Part shown: piece by piece, positions 25,769 through 34,440 of the stretch
Layout: each line of letters begins with the position of its first letter
Position numbering within the stretch: position 1 is the stretch's first letter
Assembly (NCBI GenBank): GCA_964401355.1
Contig: CAYNYJ010000012.1
Location: 1 to 52,227, forward strand
Direction of reading: 5' to 3'
Source of the DNA: SZUA-152 sp964401355
GTDB taxonomy: Bacteria > Pseudomonadota > Gammaproteobacteria > SZUA-152
DNA length: 52,227 nucleotides
Made by a program: the position numbers and the translations under genes
Notes under the pieces: generated by a model
What the model saw: the letters and a program-made list of their open reading frames with translations, nothing else
What the model was told of the DNA's origin: nothing
Databases searched by the model: none

Positions 25769-26881
25769 TTATTTTTCCAACAACAATCGCAACATGCGTC
25801 GTAGCGGTTCTGCCGCGCCCCACAGCAATTGATCACCCACGCTAAAGGCCGACAAGTAATCATCGCCCATGGTAAGTTTACGCAAGCGGCCCACGGGCAC
25901 CGTCAAGGTGCCGGTCACTGCCGCCGGGGTCAACTCTTGCACGGTGATATCCCGTTCATTAGGTATCACCTTCACCCAGTCATTGGCCTGCGCCAGCATG
26001 TCGTGAATTTCATCCAGTGGTACTTCTTTTTTGAGCTTAATAGTCAATGCCTGACTGTGGCAACGCATAGCCCCAATGCGCACACAAATACCGTCAATGG
26101 GCACTGGCTGGTCGCTGCGACCGAGAATCTTGTTGGTCTCCACTTCGGCCTTCCATTCCTCGCGGGTCTGGCCACTGTCCAGCGGCGAATCCAGCCACGG
26201 AATCAAACTACCCGCCAACGGCACACCCCAGTTTTCTTTGGGGTAATCATCGGAGCGCAGGAAGTCCGCCAGCTTTTTATCGATGTCGAGAATCGCCGCG
26301 GCCGGATCTTCATTGAGGGTTTTAACCGAGTCGTTAATCGCCCCCATCTGCCGGACCAGCTCACGCATATTCTGCGCCCCGGCGCCGGAGGCCGCCTGAT
26401 AGGTCATCGGCGAAATCCATTCCACCAGATCGTTGTCGAACAAACCGCCAATGGCCATCAACATCAGGCTCACCGTGCAATTGCCACCGACAAAGGTTTT
26501 AGTACCATTACTCAGGCCATCCTTGATGACATCCAGATTAACCGGATCCAGCACGATGATGGCCTCGTCAGCCATGCGCAAGGTGGACGCCGCATCAATC
26601 CAGTAACCGTCCCAACCTGCCTTGCGTAACTGCGGATAGACAGCCTCGGTGTAATCGCCACCTTGGCAGGTGATAATCACATCCATCAATTTTAGCTCGT
26701 CGATGGACTTGGCATCTTTCAATACCGGCACATCCTTGCCCACATCCGGGCCGGGCTGCCCTGTTTGCGAGGTGCTAAAAAACACCGGCTCGATCACATC
26801 AAAATCTTTTTCTTCACGCATGCGTTGCATGAGCACCGAACCCACCATGCCGCGCCAACCTATTAAACCAACTTTTTTCAT
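25769..26881 (-). CDS. asd: Aspartate-semialdehyde dehydrogenase
   Basis: A 370-residue NADPH enzyme that reduces aspartyl phosphate to aspartate semialdehyde, the branch point for lysine/diaminopimelate, threonine and methionine. The catalytic Cys135 is in GGNCTVSLMLM, and the cofactor loop is IGWRGMVGSVLMQRM. QAASGAGAQNMREL and the C-terminal catalytic histidine region (MRCHSQALTIKL) are intact. It is the Gram-negative (E. coli) subtype, unlike the adjacent Usg paralogue. It follows leuB after a repeat-containing gap. Confidence 0.97.
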   Translation of the reverse strand: MKKVGLIGWRGMVGSVLMQRMREEKDFDVIEPVFFSTSQTGQPGPDVGKDVPVLKDAKSIDELKLMDVIITCQGGDYTEAVYPQLRKAGWDGYWIDAASTLRMADEAIIVLDPVNLDVIKDGLSNGTKTFVGGNCTVSLMLMAIGGLFDNDLVEWISPMTYQAASGAGAQNMRELVRQMGAINDSVKTLNEDPAAAILDIDKKLADFLRSDDYPKENWGVPLAGSLIPWLDSPLDSGQTREEWKAEVETNKILGRSDQPVPIDGICVRIGAMRCHSQALTIKLKKEVPLDEIHDMLAQANDWVKVIPNERDITVQELTPAAVTGTLTVPVGRLRKLTMGDDYLSAFSVGDQLLWGAAEPLRRMLRLLLEK

Positions 26882-26989
26882 CGTATTTGTCCTTGCTAGT
26901 ATTCGACTGTTTTACGCGTTACTTTGATCCGTTGAAAGTGGCTAGTTTCGAGTGTCGAGTTTCTAGGAAAACCCAGTTCTATTATTCTC

Positions 26990-27077
26990 TGTCATTCCGT
27001 ATACCCTCTGGGGCACAAGTGTCGAAATCCAGTAACTCGCCAACCCCTTTAGACTCCGGCCTACGCCGGAGTGACGG
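26990..27077. repeat. Dispersed inverted repeat, GTCATTCCG...CGGAGTGAC type
   Basis: GTCATTCCG at the left is mirrored by CGGAGTGAC at the right, with an inner palindrome ACTCCGGCCTACGCCGGAGT. The element sits between leuB and asd. It belongs to the same family as the element at 50303-50410. Confidence 0.7.
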
Positions 27078-27126
27078 AAAATATCACCCATACTTTCCCG
27101 AGAAACTAGTTCCTCGCCACTCGTTA

Positions 27127-28197
27127 CTAGAGCGCCGCAACAACCGCATCGCCGATTTCCGAGGTGCTGACCTTGCGCATACCTTCACTATAAATATCCG
27201 CAGTGCGCAAACCGTTATCCAGCACAGTTTCGACCGCGGCCTCGATACGATCCGCCAGCGCCACTTCATCCAGCGAATAACGCAACATCATCGCTACCGA
27301 CAAAATCGTCGCCAGCGGATTCGCCACATTTTGTCCGGCGATATCCGGGGCCGAGCCGTGAATGGGTTCGTACATGCCCTTGCCGTTGGCATCCAGCGAG
27401 GCCGAAGGCAACATGCCGATGGAACCGGTTAACATCGCGGCGCAATCAGAAAGAATATCGCCAAACATATTGGTGGTAACCATCACGTCGAACTGCTTGG
27501 GTGCGCGCACCAACTGCATGGCAGCGTTATCCACGTACATGTGCGACAGTTCCACTTCGGGATAATCCTTGCCCACCCGAGTCATGACTTCACGCCACAG
27601 CTCGGTGCATTCCAGCACATTGGCCTTGTCCACAGAACACAGTTTTTTGCCGCGTTTCATAGCGATTTTAAATGCCGAATGGCCGATGCGCTCAATCTCA
27701 GATTCCGAATACACCAAGGTATTAAAGCCTTGCTTCTCGCCATTTTCGAGAATCCGTATACCGCGCGGCTGCCCGAAATAAATACCTCCGGTCAGTTCAC
27801 GCACAATCATAATATCCAACCCCGCCACCACTTCCGGCTTCAACGTAGAGGCATCAGCTAACTGCTTGTAGAGGATTGCAGGACGCAGATTAGAAAACAA
27901 TTCCAGCTCCGCACGCAGACCCAACAGACCTTTTTCCGGACGCACACGGATATCCAGCGATTCCCATTGATAGCCCCCCACGGCACCCAGCAGGATCGCA
28001 TCGGATTCCCTGGCCAAAGCCAAGGTGTCATCCGGCAAGGGTTTACCACTGGCCTCGTAACCAGCGCCACCGACGGGGGCCTCGTTCATTTCGATATCCA
28101 GCCCCTCGGTGCGCAAGCTCTCCAACACCTTCACTGCCTCGGCAATGATCTCGGGGCCGATGCCATCACCGGGTAGCACTGCAATCTTTTTTGTCAT
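27127..28197 (-). CDS. leuB: 3-isopropylmalate dehydrogenase
   Basis: A 356-residue NAD-dependent decarboxylating dehydrogenase of leucine synthesis. Motifs include LPGDGIGPEI at the N-terminus, RELTGGIYFG with the catalytic Tyr region, VDKANVLECTELWRE and EPIHGSAPDIAGQN. The ATG at 28197 (MTKKIAVLPGDG) is chosen; a longer frame starting at 28275 would translate the upstream palindromic repeat, so it is rejected. It is third in a leuC-leuD-leuB run. Confidence 0.97.
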   Translation of the reverse strand: MTKKIAVLPGDGIGPEIIAEAVKVLESLRTEGLDIEMNEAPVGGAGYEASGKPLPDDTLALARESDAILLGAVGGYQWESLDIRVRPEKGLLGLRAELELFSNLRPAILYKQLADASTLKPEVVAGLDIMIVRELTGGIYFGQPRGIRILENGEKQGFNTLVYSESEIERIGHSAFKIAMKRGKKLCSVDKANVLECTELWREVMTRVGKDYPEVELSHMYVDNAAMQLVRAPKQFDVMVTTNMFGDILSDCAAMLTGSIGMLPSASLDANGKGMYEPIHGSAPDIAGQNVANPLATILSVAMMLRYSLDEVALADRIEAAVETVLDNGLRTADIYSEGMRKVSTSEIGDAVVAAL

Positions 28198-28209
28198 TAC
28201 TTTTTCTCT

Positions 28210-28280
28210 GTAGGGTGGGCACTGCCCACCAGAAAGCTTCACCAATAATCCCGTGAAATGGTGGGCGATGCCCACCCTAC
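28210..28280. repeat. Palindromic element with GTAGGGTGGGC ends, second copy
   Basis: GTAGGGTGGGCA at 28210 is mirrored by TGCCCACCCTAC ending at 28280. An inner GCCCACC/GGTGGGC pair strengthens the fold. It separates leuD from leuB and is related to the copy at 19307-19382. Confidence 0.85.
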
Positions 28281-28307
28281 GGTGGCTTTAGTGTTGAAAT
28301 CTTTACT

Positions 28308-28943
28308 TTAAAACAACCACGGCGCTTCTTTTCCGCGCCGTTCTTCATACCCGCGAATATCATCCACGTGTTGCAAGGTCAGGCCGATATCATCCAACCC
28401 GTTGAGCAAACAATGTTTGCGAAATGCCTCCACTTCGAAGGCGATATTCTCGCCATCGGCGGTGGTGATGATTTGCGTTTCAAGGTCAATGGTAAGTTGG
28501 TAACCTTCGTTGGCTGCCACGGCCTGAAACAGCTCGTCCACCACCGATGCCTCCAGCACAATGGGTACGATGCCATTTTTGAAACAGTTGTTGAAAAAGA
28601 TGTCGGCATAACTGGGCGCGATGATGACCCGAAAGCCATAATCAAGCAACGCCCAGGGCGCATGTTCACGCGAGGAACCGCAGCCGAAATTTTCGCGCGC
28701 CAAGAGTACGCTAGCACCCTGATAACGTGGCTGATTCAATATGAAATCGGGGTTAAGTGGCCGCCCACTGTTGTCCATGCCCGGTTCCCCGTGATCCAGA
28801 TAACGCCATTCATCAAACAGGTTAGGGCCGAAACCCGAACGTTTGATAGACTTCAAAAACTGCTTGGGAATAATCGCATCCGTGTCTACATTTGAACGAT
28901 CTATGGGCGCCACAAGGCCCGCCACTTTTGTAAATTTTTCCAT
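28308..28943 (-). CDS. leuD: 3-isopropylmalate dehydratase small subunit
   Basis: A 211-residue swivel-domain subunit that joins LeuC to form isopropylmalate isomerase. Conserved stretches are NVDTDAIIPKQFLK (residues 19-32), GCGSSREHAPWAL and NCFKNGIVPI. Length matches the proteobacterial type. It lies 76 bp after leuC, with a palindromic repeat in that gap. Confidence 0.97.
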   Translation of the reverse strand: MEKFTKVAGLVAPIDRSNVDTDAIIPKQFLKSIKRSGFGPNLFDEWRYLDHGEPGMDNSGRPLNPDFILNQPRYQGASVLLARENFGCGSSREHAPWALLDYGFRVIIAPSYADIFFNNCFKNGIVPIVLEASVVDELFQAVAANEGYQLTIDLETQIITTADGENIAFEVEAFRKHCLLNGLDDIGLTLQHVDDIRGYEERRGKEAPWLF

Positions 28944-28965
28944 AGTACCTACCCTTTTTGTAGTA

Positions 28966-29012
28966 CCACAGAGGCTCAGAGAAAAACCTTTTTGGCTCTG
29001 TGATCTCTGTGG
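28966..29012. repeat. Inverted repeat CCACAGAG...CTCTGTGG between leuC and leuD
   Basis: CCACAGAG and CTCTGTGG bound a 47-bp element with an inner GCTCAGAG/CTCTGTGA near-match and a run of T. This is a widespread intergenic palindrome type. It fills the leuC-leuD gap and would form a hairpin in the leu mRNA. Confidence 0.7.
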
Positions 29013-29019
29013 CTAACCA

Positions 29020-30441
29020 TTACAAATCTCGAACGTCCACAAAATGACCCGCGATCGCCGCCGCCGCCGCCATAGCCGGGCTCACCAGATGGGTGCGTCC
29101 GCCCCGCCCCTGTCGCCCTTCGAAATTACGATTCGAAGTGGAGGCGCAACGCTCGCCCGGCTCCAGTCGGTCAGCGTTCATGGCTAGGCACATGGAACAG
29201 CCAGGCTCGCGCCATTCGAATCCCGCCTCGATAAAAATTTTGTCGAGGCCTTCTTTCTCGGCTTGCGCTTTCACCAGTCCAGAACCTGGCACCACCATCG
29301 CCAGCGTCACGTTATCAGCCACCTTGCGACCCTTGGCCACCACCGCCGCAGCACGCAAGTCTTCGATGCGCGAATTGGTGCAGGAGCCGATGAAGGCTTT
29401 GTCGATTTTGATTTCAGTGATCGGTGTGTTGGCGTCCAACCCCATGTAGGCCAGCGCAGCACGCATACCCTCGGCCTTGACCGCATCGCTTTGTTGCGCG
29501 GGATCGGGCACACGTGAATCGACCGACACCACCATTTCCGGCGAGGTACCCCAGGTCACTTGTGGCTGAATATCGGCACCGTTAAGACGTACCACACAAT
29601 CGAATTCGGCATCATCATCCGAGTGAAGATCGCGCCATGCCGCCACCGCGGCATCCCATTGTTCCGCGGTCGGTGCGTAAGGACGCCCCTTCACGTAATC
29701 AATCGTTTTATCATCCACCGCCACCATGCCCGCGCGCGCGCCACCTTCGATGGCCATATTACACACCGTCATGCGGCCCTCGATGGACAGGTCACGAATG
29801 CCCTCGCCACCAAATTCGATGGCATAACCCGTGCCCCCGGCGGTACCAATTTTGCCGATAATGGCCAGCACAATATCCTTGGCGGTGACACCCGGCCCCA
29901 CCGCACCGTCAATACTCAGCAGCATGTTTTTCGACTTACGCTGAATCAGACACTGGGTGGCCAACACGTGTTCCACCTCGGAGGTACCGATGCCCTGGGC
30001 CAGCGCCCCCAGTGCACCGTGAGTAGAAGTGTGCGAATCACCACACACCAGGGTCATACCCGGCAGGGTCGCGCCCTGTTCGGGACTGATCACGTGCACG
30101 ATGCCCTGGCGGATGTCATCAATCTTGAATTCAGTGATACCAAATTCCGCACAATTGTTATCCAGGGTCTCTACCTGTAAACGCGATACAGGATCGATAA
30201 TGCCCTGCGCCCGCGCCCCTGCTACGCTTTTCGTGGTAGGCACATTGTGATCCGGGGTGGCGAGATTGGCATCCACGCGCCACGGTGTACGGTCGGCAAT
30301 GCGCAGGCCCTCAAAGGCCTGCGGTGAGGTCACCTCATGTATCAAATGCCGGTCGATGTAGAGCAGGCAGGTGCCATCGTCCTGGGTACGCACCACATGC
30401 TGATCCCACAATTTATCGTAAAGGGTTTTACCGGCCATCAT
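29020..30441 (-). CDS. leuC: 3-isopropylmalate dehydratase large subunit
   Basis: A 473-residue aconitase-family subunit carrying a 4Fe-4S cluster. Ligand cysteines are in GSCTNSRIEDL and in CSMCLAMN. VCGDSHTSTHGALGA and TSNRNFEGRQGRGGRTHLVS are further hallmarks. The protein starts MMAGKTLYDK, so either Met may be used. The gene diverges from a LysR regulator across 145 bp, and no leucine-rich leader peptide was found there. Confidence 0.97.
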   Translation of the reverse strand: MMAGKTLYDKLWDQHVVRTQDDGTCLLYIDRHLIHEVTSPQAFEGLRIADRTPWRVDANLATPDHNVPTTKSVAGARAQGIIDPVSRLQVETLDNNCAEFGITEFKIDDIRQGIVHVISPEQGATLPGMTLVCGDSHTSTHGALGALAQGIGTSEVEHVLATQCLIQRKSKNMLLSIDGAVGPGVTAKDIVLAIIGKIGTAGGTGYAIEFGGEGIRDLSIEGRMTVCNMAIEGGARAGMVAVDDKTIDYVKGRPYAPTAEQWDAAVAAWRDLHSDDDAEFDCVVRLNGADIQPQVTWGTSPEMVVSVDSRVPDPAQQSDAVKAEGMRAALAYMGLDANTPITEIKIDKAFIGSCTNSRIEDLRAAAVVAKGRKVADNVTLAMVVPGSGLVKAQAEKEGLDKIFIEAGFEWREPGCSMCLAMNADRLEPGERCASTSNRNFEGRQGRGGRTHLVSPAMAAAAAIAGHFVDVRDL

Positions 30442-30556
30442 CTCTTCCTCGGTTCTTTCAATCGGGTACTGCGGGTGCTGGCAATACTTTGTTGCACTTG
30501 GGCGGAATTTTAGTGCAATTCATAAATAACAACAATTCTATATTTTAATAACTTGC

Positions 30557-30571
30557 ATTCCATAAAGGAAT
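30557..30571. promoter_or_regulatory. LysR-type dyad operator between leuC and the LysR gene
   Basis: ATTCCATAAAGGAAT has perfect five-base arms (ATTCC/GGAAT) and contains a T-N11-A core, the usual form of a LysR recognition site. It lies 15 bp before the regulator's start and about 115 bp before leuC, in A+T-rich DNA. This suggests autoregulation and possible control of the leu genes. Confidence 0.5.
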
Positions 30572-30586
30572 AAATAAACTGGCCAG

Positions 30587-31504
30587 ATGGACACCGTCAA
30601 TCTGCACACCTTTATCATCGCCGCCGAGTTGAAATCCTTCTCACGTGCGGCGGAACAGCTTTACCTCACCCAGCCTGCCATCAGCAAACGCATCGCCACT
30701 CTGGAGGAAGAATTGGGTGCCGCGCTGTTCGACCGCATCGGCCGTCGCGTCAGCCTCACTGAGGCCGGACGCGAATTGTTACCACGCGCCAAAGCAATCC
30801 TGCGTGATATCGAAGACAGTCGGCGATTGATTTCCAACCTCAGTGGACGTGTTGCCGGGCGGCTCAGTATCGGCACCAGCCATCACATTGGATTACATCG
30901 CATCCCCCCAGCACTGCGTCAATTTACCCAACAATATCCTGACGTGGATCTGAATTTGCAATTCATGGATTCGGAAGCAGCCTGTCGCGCCGTGCATAAC
31001 GGCGAATTGGAATTGGGTATCGTGACGCTGCCATTGGAACCCATGGCCGAGCTTGAGAGCGAATTATTATGGCGAGATCCACTGGCCATTGTGGTGGGAC
31101 AAGATCACCCCTTTGCGTTGCGCGCAATGAATTCCATCAACAAAACTGGCAGCAAATCTATCGACAAGCCCATCAATATAAAAGAACTCGCTCAACACCC
31201 AGCAATATTGCCTAGCGAAGTGACCTACACCCGCGAATTACTGGAACGCACATTTGCCCCGCGAGGAATGCGCTTGCAGGTGGTGATGACCACGAATTAT
31301 CTCGAAACCATCAAAATGATGGTGAGCATCGGGCTGGGGTGGTCGGTACTGCCGGAGACGATGTTAAGCAAAGATTTGGTCACACTGAAAGTGCCAGAAC
31401 TGCAATTCATTCGACAACTGGGACTCGTCCATCACCGCGCACGCACTCTGTCGAATGCTGCACGGGCGATGATTAAAGCCTTGCGTGCTTGCGCTGACAA
31501 CTAG
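30587..31504 (+). CDS. LysR family transcriptional regulator
   Basis: A 305-residue regulator. The winged helix-turn-helix is in residues 1-60 (SFSRAAEQLYLTQPAISKRI, then GAALFDRIGRRVSLTEAG). The effector domain runs from about residue 92 to the C-terminus (RLSIGTSHHIGLHRIPPALR onward). It is divergent from leuC, an arrangement repeated in several gammaproteobacteria, so control of the leu operon or of a related amino-acid signal is plausible but inferred. The stop codon overlaps that of the convergent histidine-kinase remnant. Confidence 0.93.
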   Translation: MDTVNLHTFIIAAELKSFSRAAEQLYLTQPAISKRIATLEEELGAALFDRIGRRVSLTEAGRELLPRAKAILRDIEDSRRLISNLSGRVAGRLSIGTSHHIGLHRIPPALRQFTQQYPDVDLNLQFMDSEAACRAVHNGELELGIVTLPLEPMAELESELLWRDPLAIVVGQDHPFALRAMNSINKTGSKSIDKPINIKELAQHPAILPSEVTYTRELLERTFAPRGMRLQVVMTTNYLETIKMMVSIGLGWSVLPETMLSKDLVTLKVPELQFIRQLGLVHHRARTLSNAARAMIKALRACADN

Positions 31505-32529
31505 CGCTCTTTCGGCCGTAATGTTCCGGGACATAACGTGAAATAGAAACAGGTTCCCTCTTCTGGCTGGGACTTCACCCAAATCCGCCCCATGTGCCGC
31601 CGCACCACCCGAAACACCGTGGCCATGCCAATGCCGCTATCTTCATATTCCGAACCGTGCAGGCGTTGAAAAGGTTCAAAAACTTTGCCTGCATAGTCCT
31701 GATTAAAACCTACGCTATTGTCCCGAACAAAATAGACCGTCTCCCCATTCTCACTCTCCACGCCCACTTCGATAGTGGCGAGTTGTCTGCTTTTTGTGTA
31801 TTCCCAAGCATTGGACAACAGGTTCGTCATGACAATCTTTAACAACGGCTCATCACCCCGACATTGCATTTCAGGGGCAATAAAAAGTTCAACATTGCGA
31901 TTCGGATACTTCTGACGCAAAGTTTTCTCCACCGCCTGCACCATATTCGTCAGATCCACCGCAGCCTCCCGAAAGCTACCCCGCGTAACACGCGACAAAC
32001 GCAATAAGTCATCAATCAGGCGAGACATATTTTGTGCGCTGTTACGAACTCGCTGCAAAAAATTCAAACCCTCGACATCAATGCGATCGCCATAATCTTC
32101 TAACAGCACCTGGCTAAAACCATCAATCGAACGTAGCGGTGCACGCAAGTCATGAGACACCGAGTAACAAAAAACTTCCAGCTCTTCACTGGAAATCGAT
32201 AAATCAGGAAATCGATAAATCAGCGGTTCGTTGCAACACCATCTCCTCAAGATTGTCGCGCTGCGCCATCAACTCAGATTCAAATTTTTTCTGGTCGGTG
32301 ATATCCAGAGAATAAACCCGCACTGTTTCAAGTTCGGGAATCAATGTGACCCAGTTCTGAAATAATGCTCACCCATTTTGGTTTCTTTTTTCACCATTTC
32401 CAGTTCAGAGGAACGTAGCTGCGTCACCGATGTTCGCAACTTCTCAAACAGCGCACGCTGTGCGGCTTCTTTATCCGCATGGGCAAACAGACGTTTGGCG
32501 ACGGGATTCATATAGGTCACCTGGGCACA
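31501..32529 (-). pseudogene. Decayed PAS-histidine kinase gene (5' truncated, two frame breaks)
   Basis: The 3' part (to about 32210) still encodes a HisKA/HATPase_c region: H-box SVSHDLRAPLRSIDGFSQ, N-box MTNLLSNAWEYT, and EPFQRLHGSEYEDSGIGMAT. Upstream, a PAS end (TVRVYSLDITDQKKFESEL) continues to MVLQRTADLSIS and then hits a stop, because the 16-mer TGATTTATCGATTTCC is duplicated (32191-32222). Removing one copy restores the frame. A second break (one base lost after GEHYF, near 32365) separates VTYMNPVAKRLFAHADKEA. No start codon is found upstream. The frame from 32250 with a TTG start could still give a 249-residue fragment, probably nonfunctional. Confidence 0.85.
32191..32222 (-). repeat. 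Perfect 16-bp tandem duplication that breaks the kinase frame
   Basis: GGAAATCGATAAATCA occurs twice head to tail on the plus strand. Sixteen is not a multiple of three, so the copy shifts the frame between the PAS linker and the HisKA domain. Confidence 0.9.
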
Positions 32530-32572
32530 AGCCTAAACAACTAACCGACAGGTTGGGGTTATCTACTGTGGA

Positions 32573-32600
32573 AATAAAAAAACCTCGGATGACCGGGGCT
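32573..32600 (-). terminator. Rho-independent terminator of the outer-membrane barrel gene
   Basis: On the minus strand CCCCGG-TCAT-CCGAGG forms a hairpin (one G-T pair) followed by TTTTTTTATTT. It lies 26 bp past the stop codon of the barrel gene. Confidence 0.8.
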
Positions 32601-32625
32601 TTCAGGGCAAGCAGGCTGAGCGGCT

Positions 32626-33114
32626 TTAAAATTGTACACCCACGCTGAAGAAAACAACGTCTTCCTCAATCGTTGTCACTTCCAACTCCAGCTGCGCAAT
32701 GCCAATCCCGAACCCCAGACCTATACCATAAGAAACACCAGTATCTGTTTCAGATATGGAACCTATAGTGACCTTTTCATTCACAAAACCACCTTTGACC
32801 TTGAAATAAATCGGTCCTGCAGTACGAAAAGCCAGATACAAAGCTTGCGTATCCACCTCAACATCAAAACCCAAAAAATCCCCTTTATCGACGGTGGTAG
32901 TAATTTCACCTTCCAGCGCTAAATCACCAACTCCGACTCCCAAACCATAGCCCACCATAACGCCAACATTTGTGGTATCACTCACGCCACCCACGTCAAT
33001 CAACATCGGGCCAGCCTTGGCACCAAAAAACCACTCCGCCGATACGGGTGTTACGACAAACAAGCCCAGCAAAATCACCAGAATTAATTTTTTTATTGGA
33101 TGCATCGTTTTCAC
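32626..33114 (-). CDS. Outer-membrane beta-barrel protein (porin/OmpW-like small barrel)
   Basis: A 162-residue protein with a clear signal peptide ending VSA/EWF (about residue 27). The rest alternates hydrophobic and polar residues with Gly-rich turns (for example VGYGLGVGVGDLALEGEI), and the last residue is Phe in FSVGVQF, as expected for an outer-membrane barrel of about eight strands. No closer family is clear. It has its own terminator and is divergent from the methyltransferase-like gene. Confidence 0.75.
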   Translation of the reverse strand: MKTMHPIKKLILVILLGLFVVTPVSAEWFFGAKAGPMLIDVGGVSDTTNVGVMVGYGLGVGVGDLALEGEITTTVDKGDFLGFDVEVDTQALYLAFRTAGPIYFKVKGGFVNEKVTIGSISETDTGVSYGIGLGFGIGIAQLELEVTTIEEDVVFFSVGVQF

Positions 33115-33211
33115 CTTTATGCTGTTATCTCATTATTATCAAAACAGACTGTAAACTGTAGCAACACCAAGCATAAACCATACTCAAAAAAACCTAAACA
33201 CTGGCATTCTC

Positions 33212-33880
33212 ATGGATAACGAAATCACCCACACCCTGGTTCCACTGGGCCTCGGCTTCATCGCCTACTTTGTGATGCATTCCCTATTGGCCTCGCTGTG
33301 GATGAAACAAAAAATACAACGACGCTGGCCCCAAATGATGCCGGCCTATCGGTTGAGCTTCAACGTTCTGTCAATCCTCTTGTTGATTCCGCTGATTTGG
33401 TTGATGCAGAAAAATTCAGGGCCACTGGTCTGGCAATGGGTCGGCATCATGGGCGGGTTAATGAAGGGGCTGACTATCGCCGCCGTGCTCGGTTTTATCT
33501 GGTCACTCAAATCCTACGACAACATGGTTTTTCTGGGTGTCACCCAGTGGCGCAAACGACACACAGATAGCAGCGACCCCGAATCATTGCGCATTTCCAC
33601 CCTGCATCGCTTTGTGCGTCACCCCTGGTATTTTTTCTTTTTGGTGGTGATGTGGACACAAGACCTGCATCTCACGCAATTGGTCGTCTACAGTCTGATT
33701 ACCGCCTACTTGGTGATCGGCTCACGGATGGAGGAACGCAAACTCATTGTGCATTATGGTGCGGCTTATCGAGATTACGCCCGGCAAGTGCCCGGACTGG
33801 TCCCGCTACCTTGGCGCTGGTTAAAAAAAGAGGAAGCCGGTCGGCTGGAAAAACGGGCAGCCAGCGCTGACGCTGATTAA
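33212..33880 (+). CDS. NnrU/isoprenylcysteine methyltransferase-like membrane protein
   Basis: A 222-residue inner-membrane protein with five or six hydrophobic helices. The C-terminal half has the ICMT/PEMT-type signature RHPWYFF (136-142), SRMEERKL (171-178) with tandem Glu, then YGAAYRDYARQVP, which binds S-adenosylmethionine in related enzymes. The N-terminal half resembles NnrU-type proteins. The substrate is unknown. It stands alone, divergent from the barrel gene. Confidence 0.75.
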   Translation: MDNEITHTLVPLGLGFIAYFVMHSLLASLWMKQKIQRRWPQMMPAYRLSFNVLSILLLIPLIWLMQKNSGPLVWQWVGIMGGLMKGLTIAAVLGFIWSLKSYDNMVFLGVTQWRKRHTDSSDPESLRISTLHRFVRHPWYFFFLVVMWTQDLHLTQLVVYSLITAYLVIGSRMEERKLIVHYGAAYRDYARQVPGLVPLPWRWLKKEEAGRLEKRAASADAD

Positions 33881-33964
33881 ACGCGACTAAAACAATCTGG
33901 AAGAAAAATGTAACGGATGCTATAAACAAAACCGTTCACAACGAACAATCAATGCAAACAAATC

Positions 33965-34159
33965 TCAAGAGGCCTGTTTATAAATCAAACCAGGGTTCAG
34001 CAATAATTCACCGTGCTTAACCTGCTCCAGTGGGCAACCTTCAGTATCGCATTGTGCTACCCGGTCAAAAAGATACATTACACCCTGATCCTTAAAAGAT
34101 TCGTAAATGGTTTTTCCCAAAAACGACCCAATCGCACGCCCATATTCGTGTTTTTCCAC
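33965..34159 (-). CDS. Hypothetical protein, 64 residues
   Basis: A small soluble protein with balanced charge and two Cys (CDTEGC, a CxxxxC pair). The GTG at 34159 is the likely start, with GAGGGCGGGG just upstream. No family is recognised, and it is not obviously part of an operon. Confidence 0.45.
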   Translation of the reverse strand: MEKHEYGRAIGSFLGKTIYESFKDQGVMYLFDRVAQCDTEGCPLEQVKHGELLLNPGLIYKQAS

Positions 34160-34440
34160 AACCCCGCCCTCAATTTAATCTGATTTAAAACGCCTCGCCG
34201 AAGTCCGACATCGCGCCACCAGTAAATCCATTATCGTCCAGCTCTACACACTCTTGAGTATTCCCTGACAATAAGGTTCAACGTAGCCTTGGGGTCTGAA
34301 AAACTGTGAAAACCATCACATAAACGCAGATCTGTTTTCAAATAAGGACAGCTCAAAAATTCCAACGACAAGCCAATATCGTGTGATACATCCCGACTCC
34401 TTGGCTAGTCGTTATAGCCAGGGAGATTTCATATCTATCA
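34160..34440. other. Intergenic region with possible eroded reading frames
   Basis: On the minus strand two open stretches in different frames meet near 34258. One has about 50 codons (DIGLSLEFLSCPYL onward) and no start codon. The other ends in SGNTQECVELDDNGF and stops at 34185. They may be pieces of one decayed gene or chance frames. The MFS gene stop is at 34441. Confidence 0.25.

Noticed and set aside
30442..30586. Possible leucine attenuator leader peptide upstream of leuC
   Set aside because: No short frame with a run of Leu codons and no terminator/antiterminator pair is visible.
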